Below, piece after piece: positions 1 to 7,665 of a stretch of DNA of 64,000 nucleotides. This DNA is from Spinactinospora alkalitolerans (lineage in GTDB: Bacteria; Actinomycetota; Actinomycetes; Streptosporangiales; Streptosporangiaceae). The first letter of the stretch is position 1. Every line of letters begins with the position of its first letter. The notes beneath the pieces were generated by a model, which saw nothing but the letters and a program-made list of their open reading frames with translations, was not told the DNA's origin and did not search any database. The position numbers and the translations under genes were made by a program. The stretch is from assembly GCF_013408795.1 (NCBI RefSeq), contig NZ_JACCCC010000001.1, positions 6,620,051-6,684,050 on the forward strand, read 5' to 3'.

Positions 1-147
1 CTCCTGGTCATCGGCCTCGGCGTGGTCCTCAACCTGCTCGTCGCCGCCGGGCTGATCCGCCGCCAGCGCGAGGGGATCGGCTTCGAGGGGGTGGCGATGT
101 TCGCCGTCTACGCCATCGGGCTGGTCTTCCTCGCCATGATCGGCTGA
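1..147 (+). CDS. C-terminal fragment of a membrane protein, possibly a sodium/calcium antiporter
   Basis: The window opens inside a gene; frame 1 is open to a TGA at 145-147 and gives 48 residues. The fragment holds two hydrophobic stretches joined by a basic loop (RRQRE) and ends in a hydrophobic helix. This resembles the C-terminus of CaCA-family sodium/calcium exchangers, which also end in a final membrane helix after a short charged loop. The family call rests on a short fragment, so other polytopic transporters remain possible. Confidence 0.45.
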   Translation, partial: LLVIGLGVVLNLLVAAGLIRRQREGIGFEGVAMFAVYAIGLVFLAMIG

Positions 148-291
148 TCGAACTCTGACCGCTGCGTTCGCGGACGAGGCGGGAACGCCGGGGCCCGGAT
201 CCGCTGTGCCGCAGGCGGCTTGTGCGCACCGCGACAGCCGACCCCCTGTGCGAACCCGACCGTCGAACGCCGGTGAGAGGCCGCCGGCCTC

Positions 292-1254
292 CTACAGCGG
301 CGTCGTCCCGGACGCCGGCTCGTCGGGGTCCGCCGACGGGCTGCCCCGCAGGATGTCGGGTTCCAGGTAGATCAACCGGGCGATCGGGACGGCCTCACGG
401 ATCCGCGCCTCGGCGCCGTTGACGGCCCGCGCGACGTCGGCGGCCGTGTCGTCGTGGTCGATCGCGACCTTGGCCGCCACCAGCAGCTCCTCCGGGCCCA
501 GGTGCATGGTCCGCATGTGGATGAGGGTGCTTCCGCGCTCACCGGCCGCGATCGCCCGCTCGATCAGCCGGGTGTGCTCGCGGGTGGCGGACTCGCCGAT
601 CAGCAGGCTCTTCGTCTCCAGCGCGAGCACGACGGCGATCACCACCAGCAGGATCCCGATCGCGGCGGTTCCCAGACCGTCCCAGACGCCGTTGCCGGTG
701 ATCAGGGTCATGCTCACGCCGATGAGCGCGAAGACCAGGCCGAACAGCGCACCGGTGTCCTCCAGCAGGATGACCGGAAGCTCCGGGGACCTGGAGTTGC
801 GGACGAACCGCACCCAGCTCGCGTTGCCGCGCACGGCGTTGGACTCCTTGACCGCGGTCCGCAGCGCCATCGACTCCAGGGCGATCGCCACCAGCAGCAC
901 CACGATCGGCACCCAGTGCCAACTGGTGATCGGGTGCGGATCGCTGAGCTTGTGCCACGCCTCGTACAGCGCGAACAGCCCGCCCAGGCTGAACAGCACG
1001 ATCGAGACGATGAACGCGTAGATGTAGCGCTCCCTGCCGTAGCCGAACGGGTGCTCCGGCGTCGCCTGCCGCCGGGCGCGCCTGCCGCCGATCAGCAGCA
1101 GCGCCTGGTTGCCGGAGTCGGCGACCGAGTGGATCGACTCGGCCAGCATGGACGAGGAGCCCGTCAGCAGGTAGGCCACGAATTTGGTGACGGCGATCCC
1201 CATGTTGGCGACCAGCGCGGTCACCACCGCCTTCGTGCTTCCCTCGGCGCTCAT
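292..1254 (-). CDS. Cation diffusion facilitator (CDF) family transporter
   Basis: A 320-residue inner-membrane divalent cation/proton antiporter of the CDF (ZnT/CzcD-like) family. Membrane helices begin at about residue 10, and the HSVAD motif at 42-46 supplies the metal-site His and Asp typical of the second helix. The HPFGYGRERY stretch near 68-77 is the usual cytoplasmic loop signature. Residues after about 210 form the cytoplasmic dimerisation domain, which appears intact. Substrate (Zn, Fe, Mn or Co) cannot be decided from sequence. It is a single gene; the next gene on this strand is 225 bp upstream. Confidence 0.9.
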   Translation of the reverse strand: MSAEGSTKAVVTALVANMGIAVTKFVAYLLTGSSSMLAESIHSVADSGNQALLLIGGRRARRQATPEHPFGYGRERYIYAFIVSIVLFSLGGLFALYEAWHKLSDPHPITSWHWVPIVVLLVAIALESMALRTAVKESNAVRGNASWVRFVRNSRSPELPVILLEDTGALFGLVFALIGVSMTLITGNGVWDGLGTAAIGILLVVIAVVLALETKSLLIGESATREHTRLIERAIAAGERGSTLIHMRTMHLGPEELLVAAKVAIDHDDTAADVARAVNGAEARIREAVPIARLIYLEPDILRGSPSADPDEPASGTTPL

Positions 1255-1479
1255 GGCCGGTCCCCCTCCGCCTTCGTCGAGAACACGGCAACGACCTTAC
1301 GCCCACCCGTTCCGGTGCGGGACCGCGGACGACGCGCCCGCCTGCCGCAGGTCAAATGGGCGCGCGCCGGATGCGCTGCCTGGTGGGCGGTTCCGCAGCG
1401 GGGTAGCATGAGCGCGGGAATAGGTTGTGTGAGGCCCCCGGCGTCGCCGGGGGTCTCACGCTGTCTTGCGGACAGCCGC

Positions 1480-1677
1480 CTACAGGGCGCCGTTTTTGAG
1501 GTCGCTGATGAACGCCTGCCACTCTGTGGCGGCGAACGCCAGGTGACCGCACTCAGGCTTCTTTGAGTCGCGGACAGCGGCTCCATGTTCGAAGCGGGCA
1601 ACCTCGACGCAGTTGTTGCGGTCGCTGTAGCTCGACTTGCAGAACTGCAGGCTGTCGTTTGGGAACAGGTTGGTCAT
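1480..1677 (-). CDS. DUF397 small protein, partner of the upstream DUF5753 regulator
   Basis: A 65-residue protein with the hallmark DUF397 core: a KSSYSDRNNCVEVA stretch around 14-27, then a VRDSK segment and a LAFAATEWQAF motif. It begins 9 bp after the stop of the helix-turn-helix regulator gene and is almost certainly cotranscribed with it. In Streptomyces, DUF397 proteins are encoded beside WhiJ/AbaA-type XRE regulators and are thought to modulate them, but the biochemical activity is unknown. A second such pair is present at 52.9-53.9 kb. Confidence 0.88.
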   Translation of the reverse strand: MTNLFPNDSLQFCKSSYSDRNNCVEVARFEHGAAVRDSKKPECGHLAFAATEWQAFISDLKNGAL

Positions 1678-1686
1678 CTCGGCTTC

Positions 1687-2523
1687 CTAGAGCAGGTCCT
1701 TCAGCATCTGAAGTGATGCGTCCGGATAACGCGCTGATGTCCTTACATGATCGAAGAGACGCCGGTAACGGTCCACCTCTTCCGGCTCCTCCAGGTAGAG
1801 CCCATCGGTGTCGGTTTCCAGGTAGACCACGGGGTTCACGAATTCGGCGAAGTCCAGGACCACGAACGGTCCTCTGACTCCAGCATGCATCCCGGAAGCG
1901 AAGGGCAGGACCTGAATCGTCACCGTATTGTCGGCTTCGGCGACATCGATCAGATGCTGAACCTGCTCTCGAAACGCCTCTTCGGCAGATCGGAACCTCA
2001 GTAGCGCCGCCTCGTCGATGACAGCCCAGAGCTCAGGGCTGTTCGCGCGGTCCAGGATCGCCTGACGCCGCTTGCGTGTCTCAAGTACGCGGTCGATGTC
2101 CAGCGGGTTCCGGCGAAGCAGGGCCCGCATCATCAGTTCGACGTAGCCGGGCGACTGCAGTAGTCCGGGGATGATGGCCAGCTCGTAGGTGTGGATGCTT
2201 CGGGCCTCGGCTTCGAACGCCGGAAAGTCATCCGTGAAGATGTCGCTGTACTTCGACCACCAGCCGCGCTCGCGTGCTTGCCGGGTGAGGTCGAGGACCG
2301 CCTCGCGACGACGCTCATCGGTAACGCCATAGATGTCCAGCAGCCCTTTGATCTCCATGACGGTCGGGCGCAGACGCACGCCGGTTTCGATGTTGCTGAT
2401 CTTGCCCATCGACCACTCGGTGGCGTTCGCGACGTCCTCAACGGTCATGCTCGCGTCTTGGCGAGCTCGCTTCAGCTCTGCGGACAGGCGTCGGCGGCGG
2501 ATGGACTGCCGCTGTTCGGCCAT
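1687..2523 (-). CDS. XRE-family helix-turn-helix regulator with DUF5753 domain (WhiJ-like)
   Basis: A 278-residue cytoplasmic DNA-binding protein. Residues about 12-66 form an XRE helix-turn-helix (MTVEDVANATEWSMGKISNIE region) and about 90-270 match DUF5753, including the RGWWSKYSD and IIPGLLQSPGYV signatures. I chose the ATG at 2521-2523 because AGGAGA lies just upstream; an in-frame start at 2592 would add 23 residues without a ribosome site. The DUF397 gene follows directly. The promoter region contains an unusual AT-rich cluster of AAGCTT palindromes, a plausible autoregulatory operator. Close in architecture to the regulator at 52.9 kb. Confidence 0.9.
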   Translation of the reverse strand: MAEQRQSIRRRRLSAELKRARQDASMTVEDVANATEWSMGKISNIETGVRLRPTVMEIKGLLDIYGVTDERRREAVLDLTRQARERGWWSKYSDIFTDDFPAFEAEARSIHTYELAIIPGLLQSPGYVELMMRALLRRNPLDIDRVLETRKRRQAILDRANSPELWAVIDEAALLRFRSAEEAFREQVQHLIDVAEADNTVTIQVLPFASGMHAGVRGPFVVLDFAEFVNPVVYLETDTDGLYLEEPEEVDRYRRLFDHVRTSARYPDASLQMLKDLL

Positions 2524-2596
2524 GTTCTCTCCTGGGCTTTGACCTGCTTCTCGGATGCTACGGGCGGACCGTGAAGTACGCGAATCGCTCATGGAT

Positions 2597-2680
2597 GAAG
2601 CTTCCAGACATGAAGTGGCTATGGCTGATGAAAATTTTTATGAACAAGCTTTACATGAAAGCTTGAAACCATGAAGCTTC
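2597..2680. promoter_or_regulatory. Candidate multi-operator: four AAGCTT palindromes in a divergent promoter
   Basis: The perfect palindrome GAAGCTTC occurs at 2597-2604 and 2673-2680. Between them lies a perfect inverted repeat, CAAGCTTT (2645-2652) and AAAGCTTG (2658-2665), separated by five bases. Each AAGCTT core is often preceded by ATGA. The stretch is strikingly AT-rich for this genome and sits between the divergent DUF5753 regulator and the gene at 2754. Binding of the adjacent regulator is inference. Confidence 0.55.
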
Positions 2681-2753
2681 AGAGTAACGATGGGTGAGCA
2701 ACCTATTCCCCGGCCGGACCTCCCATCCGGCCTCGCTCCCGAGGAGTTCGCCC

Positions 2754-3197
2754 ATGCGACTCATCCGGACCCTCTACGCGTCCCTGTTCGAGGCGCGGCG
2801 GCGTCCGAACCAGCCGCCCCCGCGCCACGCCCGCACCCCATGGCCCCCGGTGCCCCGGGCAAGCCGTAAGAGCCCGGTCCCCGAACCGAGGCCCAAAGAG
2901 CGGCGGGCCAAGCGCCCCCGCTCCTACGCCGCCGCGCCGGTGGCGGTGCCCGACTCCGACCGGTTCGGCGAGCTCGGCGCACGCCACCGGCACCGCTGGC
3001 ACCTGGCCTACGCCCCCGGCCAGGCCGCGCCGTACCAGGCCCACCACCGCGCCAGGACCGGCATCGTGCTGGCCGCCGGCGACCCCGACACCCTCGACTT
3101 CGCGCTGACCGCGTTCACGCCGCCGTCCTATGTCCGCCCCTACCTCGACCACCGCCCCGCCCGCGGGCGGCGGCCGATCACGGCCGGGGTGATCTGA
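2754..3197 (+). CDS. Basic, proline/arginine-rich hypothetical protein
   Basis: A 147-residue protein of unknown function. The start at 2754 is preceded by GAGGAG at 2741-2746; an upstream in-frame ATG at 2694 has no such site. The N-terminus is amphipathic (MRLIRTLYASLFEARRRP), followed by a highly basic, proline-rich linker to about residue 65, then a more ordered segment rich in His, Tyr and Arg. No membrane segment or catalytic motif is visible. It is divergent from the DUF5753 regulator and its stop is immediately followed by the ATG of the next gene (TGAATG), so the two are translationally coupled. Confidence 0.7.
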   Translation: MRLIRTLYASLFEARRRPNQPPPRHARTPWPPVPRASRKSPVPEPRPKERRAKRPRSYAAAPVAVPDSDRFGELGARHRHRWHLAYAPGQAAPYQAHHRARTGIVLAAGDPDTLDFALTAFTPPSYVRPYLDHRPARGRRPITAGVI

Positions 3198-3572
3198 ATG
3201 CTCGACCTCACCCCCGATGAGGCCCGCCTGCTGCGCACCATGGCCGACGACATCGTCGAAGGCACCCAGGACCGCGCCTACTGGCTCGGCGGCGCCCGCG
3301 ACACCTCCGTGGCGATCCTGCGCCGGATCGCCCAATGGCTCGGCGACACCTGCGACCAGCACCGCCCCGCTCAGGAAGGACCCGGCCCCGAACAGCGGCC
3401 CCTCACCTGCATACGCCCCGTCGGCCACACCGGACGCCACCTCGACGCCCACGGCCAAAGCTGGCAACAGCGCTGCGACGAATGCGGGCAGACACCCCCG
3501 AAGACCCCGGCAACCCGCACCACACGAGCAGGGCGGCGGCCCCGCCCCCGTCCCCCGCTCATCCACCCATGA
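3198..3572 (+). CDS. Hypothetical protein with a C/H-rich TCxRPxGHxGxH motif
   Basis: A 124-residue protein starting directly after the stop of the previous gene. The N-terminal 60 residues look helical (LTPDEARLLRTMADDI). A cysteine/histidine segment around 69-86 (LTCIRPVGHTGRHLDAHG) and a later CDEC pair could bind a metal. The C-terminus is a basic Pro/Arg tail. Similar short C/H motifs are common in actinobacterial hypothetical proteins located near XRE/DUF397 modules; no function is assigned. About 160 bp with no recognisable gene follow. Confidence 0.65.
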   Translation: MLDLTPDEARLLRTMADDIVEGTQDRAYWLGGARDTSVAILRRIAQWLGDTCDQHRPAQEGPGPEQRPLTCIRPVGHTGRHLDAHGQSWQQRCDECGQTPPKTPATRTTRAGRRPRPRPPLIHP

Positions 3573-3732
3573 GACCGCCGCGCCCCGGCAAACCTCCCCA
3601 CCCACCCGCCGGGGCACGGCCCAACGGAGTCCCCGGAAGAAAAGGCCGGGCACCCCGCCCACGACCGCGTCGCCGCCGAGGCGGCTCTCGGCGAGGAGGA
3701 CGCGAGCAGCCGACCGGTCGGGTCCGCCGGGA

Positions 3733-4467
3733 TCACGGCGTCGGATCGGCCCCGAGGCTCACGGCCGCGTCGACACCGGGGGACCACAGCACCGACGGCG
3801 GGGGCCGCTCGCCGACCGCGATGCCCGCGGCACCGACCAGCGAATCCCGGAACTCCGTCAGCTCGGCGCGGTGCAGCCTCCAGGGCTGATGGGCGATGCG
3901 CACCCAGCGGGTGCCGCCGAGGACGCGGGTGTGCAGGCCCCAGCGCGCGGTGACGAACACCTCCATCGGGGACGGGCGCGCGACGGGGTCCCCCGGACGC
4001 ACCCTGAACCGGGTCGCCGCGCGCGGTCCCGGGCAGCGGCGCAGGCAGGCGTAGCCGATGCGGCCCTCGGGGCCGGTGCCGATCGAGGTGCCGGCCCACA
4101 TGTAGCGGAGTCCGGCCAGCAGTCGGGCGGCCGCCACGTTGTGCGGGGAGTCGGCGTCCAGGGACATGAACACCACTCCGCGGCGGCCCCGGTCGTCCAC
4201 CGAGTACAGGCGCACGTTGAACTCGTTGAAGCGCCCGACCGGCACCCGCCCCAGAACGTGCGTGCCGGTCACCCGGAACGCCACGATCCCCACGTAGGTG
4301 ACGCCGCCGAGCACGTCGGGCCGGGTGCCCGGCGGCAGCAGGTGCGCCACGGACTCCGGCGGGACCGGCCAGTGCAGGAACACGACGTCACGCCAGTCCT
4401 GCGTGAGCAGCACCGGCCCCGGCAGCGGCGGCGCGACGGGCGAGGGCAGGAACTCCTCCGGGTCCAT
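3733..4467 (-). CDS. DUF2071 (YqjF-like) family protein
   Basis: A 244-residue protein matching DUF2071/YqjF, which shares the acetoacetate-decarboxylase-like fold. Family landmarks are the N-terminal QDWRDVVFLHWPVP segment (about 23-36), the VTYVGIVAFRVTGT stretch (56-69), FNEFNVRLYS (81-90) and the conserved GVVFMSLDA segment (97-105). The enzymatic role of the family is undefined. The gene lies 52 bp after the YihY gene on the same strand and could be the last member of that operon. Confidence 0.82.
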   Translation of the reverse strand: MDPEEFLPSPVAPPLPGPVLLTQDWRDVVFLHWPVPPESVAHLLPPGTRPDVLGGVTYVGIVAFRVTGTHVLGRVPVGRFNEFNVRLYSVDDRGRRGVVFMSLDADSPHNVAAARLLAGLRYMWAGTSIGTGPEGRIGYACLRRCPGPRAATRFRVRPGDPVARPSPMEVFVTARWGLHTRVLGGTRWVRIAHQPWRLHRAELTEFRDSLVGAAGIAVGERPPPSVLWSPGVDAAVSLGADPTP

Positions 4468-4518
4468 CCTTCCGCCGTCCCTTCTCCCGCTCCCGCAGCG
4501 GGCTCGCGGAGCCCTCGG

Positions 4519-5520
4519 CTACCCCTTGCGTCTCCTCCTGCGCTTCTTGGGCTTGGGCTCGTCGCGCAGCTCCACGTAGGGCTCCTCATCGGCCGAACGC
4601 CCGGCGGCGATCGCCCGGCCGCGTTCGATCTCGGCGTTGAACTCGGTGCCCAGCAGGATCGCGATGTTGGAGATCCACAGCCACACCAGGAAGATCACCA
4701 CGGCGGCGAGGCTGCCGTAGGTCTTGTTGTAGGAGCCGAAGTTGGCGACGTAGAAGGCGAACGCGGCCGAGGCGAGCAGCCAGATGACGATGGCCAGCAC
4801 GCTGCCGGGGCTGATCCAGCTGAACCCGCGCTTGGCGTTGGGCGAGGCCCAGTACAGCAGAGCGATCATGAAGCTCACGATGATCAGCAGCACGGGCCAC
4901 TTGGCGATGTCCCAGACGGTGACCGCGATCGGGCCGACGCCCAGCAGGTTCCCCACCCGCTCGGCCAGGCCGCCGGTGAGGACCACCGCCACCGCGCTCA
5001 CGGTGAGCAGGACGACCAGGGTCAGCGTGACCCCCACCCGGATCGGCAGCGTCTTCCAGATCGGCCGCCCTTCGGGAACGTCGTAGACGATGTTGGAGGC
5101 GCGCATGAACGCGGCGATGTAGCCGGAGGCCGACCACAGCGCCAGCGCCAGGCTCACCAGACCGAAGATGCCGGCCGTGGTCTGGCTCCGCTGCAGGTTC
5201 TCGATCGCCGCGATCAGGACCTGCTCGATCTCGGCGGGCGCGATCCGGCTGATGTTCTGCACCAGCAGGTCCGTCGCCGACTGCCCGGCCAGGCCCAGCA
5301 GCGAGATCAGCACCAGCAGGGCCGGGAAGATCGACAGCACCGCGTAGTAGGTCAGGCCCGCCGCGAGGTCGCTGAGGTTGTCCTTACTGAACTCGCCGAA
5401 GGTGCGCTTCAGCGACGCCCACCACGAGGGCGCCGGAAGCTCGGTGGGTGTGTCGGGGGCCGCCTCTTCGCCGCTGGGCGGCCGCGTGGGCGGTCCGGCC
5501 CGCCGCGCGTCGTCGGACAT
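4519..5520 (-). CDS. YihY/virulence factor BrkB family membrane protein
   Basis: A 333-residue polytopic inner-membrane protein with the YihY/BrkB landmarks: FSKDNLSDLAAGLTYYAVLS at about 44-63 and a YGSLAAVVIFLVWLW helix near 265. About six membrane helices alternate with short loops; the N-terminus is acidic and proline-rich, and the C-terminus ends in a lysine/arginine cluster. The family is widespread, once misannotated as RNase BN, and has no firm biochemical role. It is cotranscribed with the DUF4235, DUF3618 and Holin-X genes upstream. Confidence 0.9.
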   Translation of the reverse strand: MSDDARRAGPPTRPPSGEEAAPDTPTELPAPSWWASLKRTFGEFSKDNLSDLAAGLTYYAVLSIFPALLVLISLLGLAGQSATDLLVQNISRIAPAEIEQVLIAAIENLQRSQTTAGIFGLVSLALALWSASGYIAAFMRASNIVYDVPEGRPIWKTLPIRVGVTLTLVVLLTVSAVAVVLTGGLAERVGNLLGVGPIAVTVWDIAKWPVLLIIVSFMIALLYWASPNAKRGFSWISPGSVLAIVIWLLASAAFAFYVANFGSYNKTYGSLAAVVIFLVWLWISNIAILLGTEFNAEIERGRAIAAGRSADEEPYVELRDEPKPKKRRRRRKG

Positions 5521-5541
5521 CGGGTCCCCTCCCCGTCCGGT

Positions 5542-5832
5542 CTACTTCTTCCTGCCCTTGGCGGGCTTGGCCGGCCAGGTGCCGGTCACCCTGCGGACCC
5601 CGGTCGCCCCCGCCCGGTCGACCACCGCCTTGACCACCGCGAAGACCGCTCCGTGGATCGCCGCCGCGGTCAGCACCTCCCGCCAGGTGCTGTCCTCCTT
5701 GGTCGCCTCGGGGGCGTCCTCGTGCCCGGCGACCAGCTTCCAGACCTGCTTGAAGATGACACCGGCCAGGATGCCGCCGAGGACGCCGGCCAGCAGGCCG
5801 AAGGGCTTGTACATGAACCGCACCGACCTCAC
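5542..5832 (-). CDS. DUF4235 small membrane protein
   Basis: A 96-residue protein with one glycine-rich hydrophobic helix near the N-terminus (FGLLAGVLGGILAGVIFKQV) and a second amphipathic helix around 50-68, then a basic tail. This matches DUF4235. The GTG at 5830-5832 overlaps the TGA of the preceding gene by three bases, indicating translational coupling; an ATG at 5812-5814 is a possible alternative that would remove six residues. DUF4235 genes typically accompany DUF3618 and Holin-X genes in actinobacteria. Confidence 0.83.
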   Translation of the reverse strand: MRSVRFMYKPFGLLAGVLGGILAGVIFKQVWKLVAGHEDAPEATKEDSTWREVLTAAAIHGAVFAVVKAVVDRAGATGVRRVTGTWPAKPAKGRKK

Positions 5833-6131
5833 CGCCGTCCGCGCTTGGCGGTCACGACGGCTGCGGCCGCTGCGAGGAGGGCCCCCGCGGCCACCGACAC
5901 CGCGATCCGCCGCCCCTCGGTCATCGGCTCGGACGCGCTCGTCCGCACCGAGTCCACCGCCCGTGCGGCGCCCTCCTTCGCCCTGCTCTTCACGTCGGCC
6001 TTCGCCGCCAGCGCCTCGACGGTGTCGCCGAGTTCGGCGCGGGTGCGGTCGATCTCCGCGCGCAGCAGGTCGGGATCCTCCTGGGGCTGCTTCCCGCGGC
6101 CCTCCTGGCTTCCGGAAACGTTCTGGGTCAT
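5829..6131 (-). CDS. DUF3618 membrane-anchored protein
   Basis: A 100-residue protein. Residues about 22-47 carry the DUF3618 signature LRAEIDRTRAELGDTVEAL, a helix predicted to be coiled; a single membrane helix lies at about 76-95. The ATG at 6129-6131 overlaps the stop of the upstream Holin-X gene (ATGA). Much longer open frames over the same bases are artefacts of high GC. Its place between Holin-X and DUF4235 genes suggests a small envelope-associated complex, but the function is unknown. Confidence 0.85.
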   Translation of the reverse strand: MTQNVSGSQEGRGKQPQEDPDLLRAEIDRTRAELGDTVEALAAKADVKSRAKEGAARAVDSVRTSASEPMTEGRRIAVSVAAGALLAAAAAVVTAKRGRR

Positions 6132-6616
6132 GGGTGCGCCCTTCCCTTGATCTCCGCGACGTCGGCCTGGACGCTGCTCGTGGTCTCCTCGGGTTTCATC
6201 GGCGTGCCCTGCCCGACCTGCTTGCGGCCCATGAGGGCGAGGACGCCGGCCACCGCGAACAGCACCGCGGCCACGATGAGGGCCGAGGCCCACGCGGGCA
6301 GGACCAGGGCGAGAAGCAGCACCAGCCCGGCGATCAGGGTGCCGAGTCCGAACAGCGCGACCAGGCCGCCCGCGCCGAACATGCCGGCCCCCAGGCCGAC
6401 GTGCCTGCCCTTCTCCTTCATCTCCACCTGGGCCAGCCGGAGCTCGTCCCTGACCAGATGGGAGATCTGCTCCGATGCCTGTTTGACCAGGTCGGCGGTT
6501 GACGGCTCGGTCACTGCCGCGTCCTGACGGCCGACGGTCGGCGACTCGGCCCTCTGGCGAGGAGTGGCCGATGGCTCGGCCGCTGTCGCCCCCTGGCGGT
6601 CGACGGGTCCACTCAT
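6128..6616 (-). CDS. Phage holin family protein (Actinobacterial Holin-X)
   Basis: A 162-residue protein, first gene of the operon. Residues 1-40 are a disordered polar segment; 41-70 match the Holin-X entry (TADLVKQASEQISHLVRDEL); two membrane hairpin helices follow at about 74-96 and 100-132; the C-terminus is polar. Despite the name, the family is chromosomal and there is no sign of a lysis cassette, so a role in envelope homeostasis is more likely than a phage function. Confidence 0.85.
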   Translation of the reverse strand: MSGPVDRQGATAAEPSATPRQRAESPTVGRQDAAVTEPSTADLVKQASEQISHLVRDELRLAQVEMKEKGRHVGLGAGMFGAGGLVALFGLGTLIAGLVLLLALVLPAWASALIVAAVLFAVAGVLALMGRKQVGQGTPMKPEETTSSVQADVAEIKGRAHP

Positions 6617-6770
6617 GGCCGGATCCCCTTTCCCTAGGTTCGGCTCCTTCGCCGCCTGCCCAGAACCCGGACTTCCATGCCCGATCCGGGGAAAGAAGAG
6701 GAGGTCGGAGGTTGTGCGCCGCCCGGTCGTCCGTTCCCAAACGGATTACCGACGAGTAACATCAGGCGCT

Positions 6771-7226
6771 ATGACACTCGACAACGCCGAAACGGTGAAA
6801 TCCGGCCTGCTCGCCTCCGTGCCGTTCACGCGCACACTCGGACTGGAGTTCGTGGACCTGGACGAGGGCCGCGCCGTCATGCGGCTGCCGGACGACGCCG
6901 ACCACCACAACCACGTCGGCGGCCCGCACGCCGGAGCGATGTTCACGCTCGCCGAATCGGCCTCGGGCGCGATCGTGCTCGCCTCCTTCGGCGACCAGCT
7001 CGACCGCGCCGTGCCGCTGGTGCTGCGCGCCGAGATCCACTACCGCAGACTCGCCATGGGGCCCGTGCTCGCCGAGGCCCGGCTGGGCCGCGCCAAGGAG
7101 GAGGTCGTGGCCGAGCTCGACGCCGGCACCCGCCCCGAGCTCCCGGTCGAAATCGAACTGCGCACCGAGGACGGGACGGTCACCGGCACGATGACCGTGG
7201 TCTGGACCCTGCGCGCCAACGCCTGA
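6771..7226 (+). CDS. Hotdog-fold thioesterase (PaaI/DUF4442 type)
   Basis: A 151-residue single-domain hotdog protein. The pattern GLEFVDLDEGRAVMRLP, then HHNHVGGPHAGAMFTLAES (about 44-62) is characteristic of PaaI/DUF4442 acyl-CoA thioesterases, with the glycine-rich loop preceding the central helix. The ATG at 6771 removes a long, unlikely N-terminal extension. It is monocistronic and divergent from the Holin-X operon; substrate is unknown. Confidence 0.85.
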   Translation: MTLDNAETVKSGLLASVPFTRTLGLEFVDLDEGRAVMRLPDDADHHNHVGGPHAGAMFTLAESASGAIVLASFGDQLDRAVPLVLRAEIHYRRLAMGPVLAEARLGRAKEEVVAELDAGTRPELPVEIELRTEDGTVTGTMTVVWTLRANA

Positions 7227-7665
7227 CTGAGGCTTTCTCGGTCGCATGGGGGTGGTGGTCGGCGGCCGAGGTGTGCTGTGCGGCCGTGTGGTCGGCCGGG
7301 TGGCCCGCACCCCACCACCGAGGTGGGCCCCTGCCGCCCTCGCTGCCGCTTTCCGAGTCCAGACCACCCGCCGTCCGGAAGCGAAGAAGGCCGCACGGCA
7401 GGCCGCGGCCGCCTGGGCGGAGGACGCGGCCGTCAGGCAGCCCCACCACTCACCGTGTTCTGTCCTGCGAGGTAGGAGGACTGCGACCATCCCGATCCCG
7501 TCACACCGATCTAGCGGCGCCTTCTTCCGTGCCTCCCGCGCCGCGGCCGGTCCCGCTGCGCGCGGGGAGGCCGGGAGCCGCCGCGCCGATCCAGCGGAAT
7601 TGTCGCCTCATCTGGGTACGGTGTCCTCATCCGGAGGTGACCGGATGTGACGACTGGAGGTCGGC
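7227..7665. other. Intergenic region without a convincing gene (439 bp)
   Basis: Between the thioesterase and the clamp-like gene. Several open frames cross it on both strands, but none has a ribosome site or a recognisable protein. A short segment around 7466-7482 (GGAGGACTGCGACCAT core) resembles one at 20048-20064 upstream of the helicase end, which may be chance. No tRNA, terminator or operator stands out. Confidence 0.5.

Noticed and set aside
6128..6616. Prophage lysis cassette suggested by the holin name
   Set aside because: The Holin-X family is chromosomal in actinobacteria, and no endolysin or other phage gene is nearby.
7466..7482. Dispersed repeat shared with 20048-20064
   Set aside because: The similarity is limited to about 15 bases resembling a ribosome-site-like sequence and is not extended on either side.
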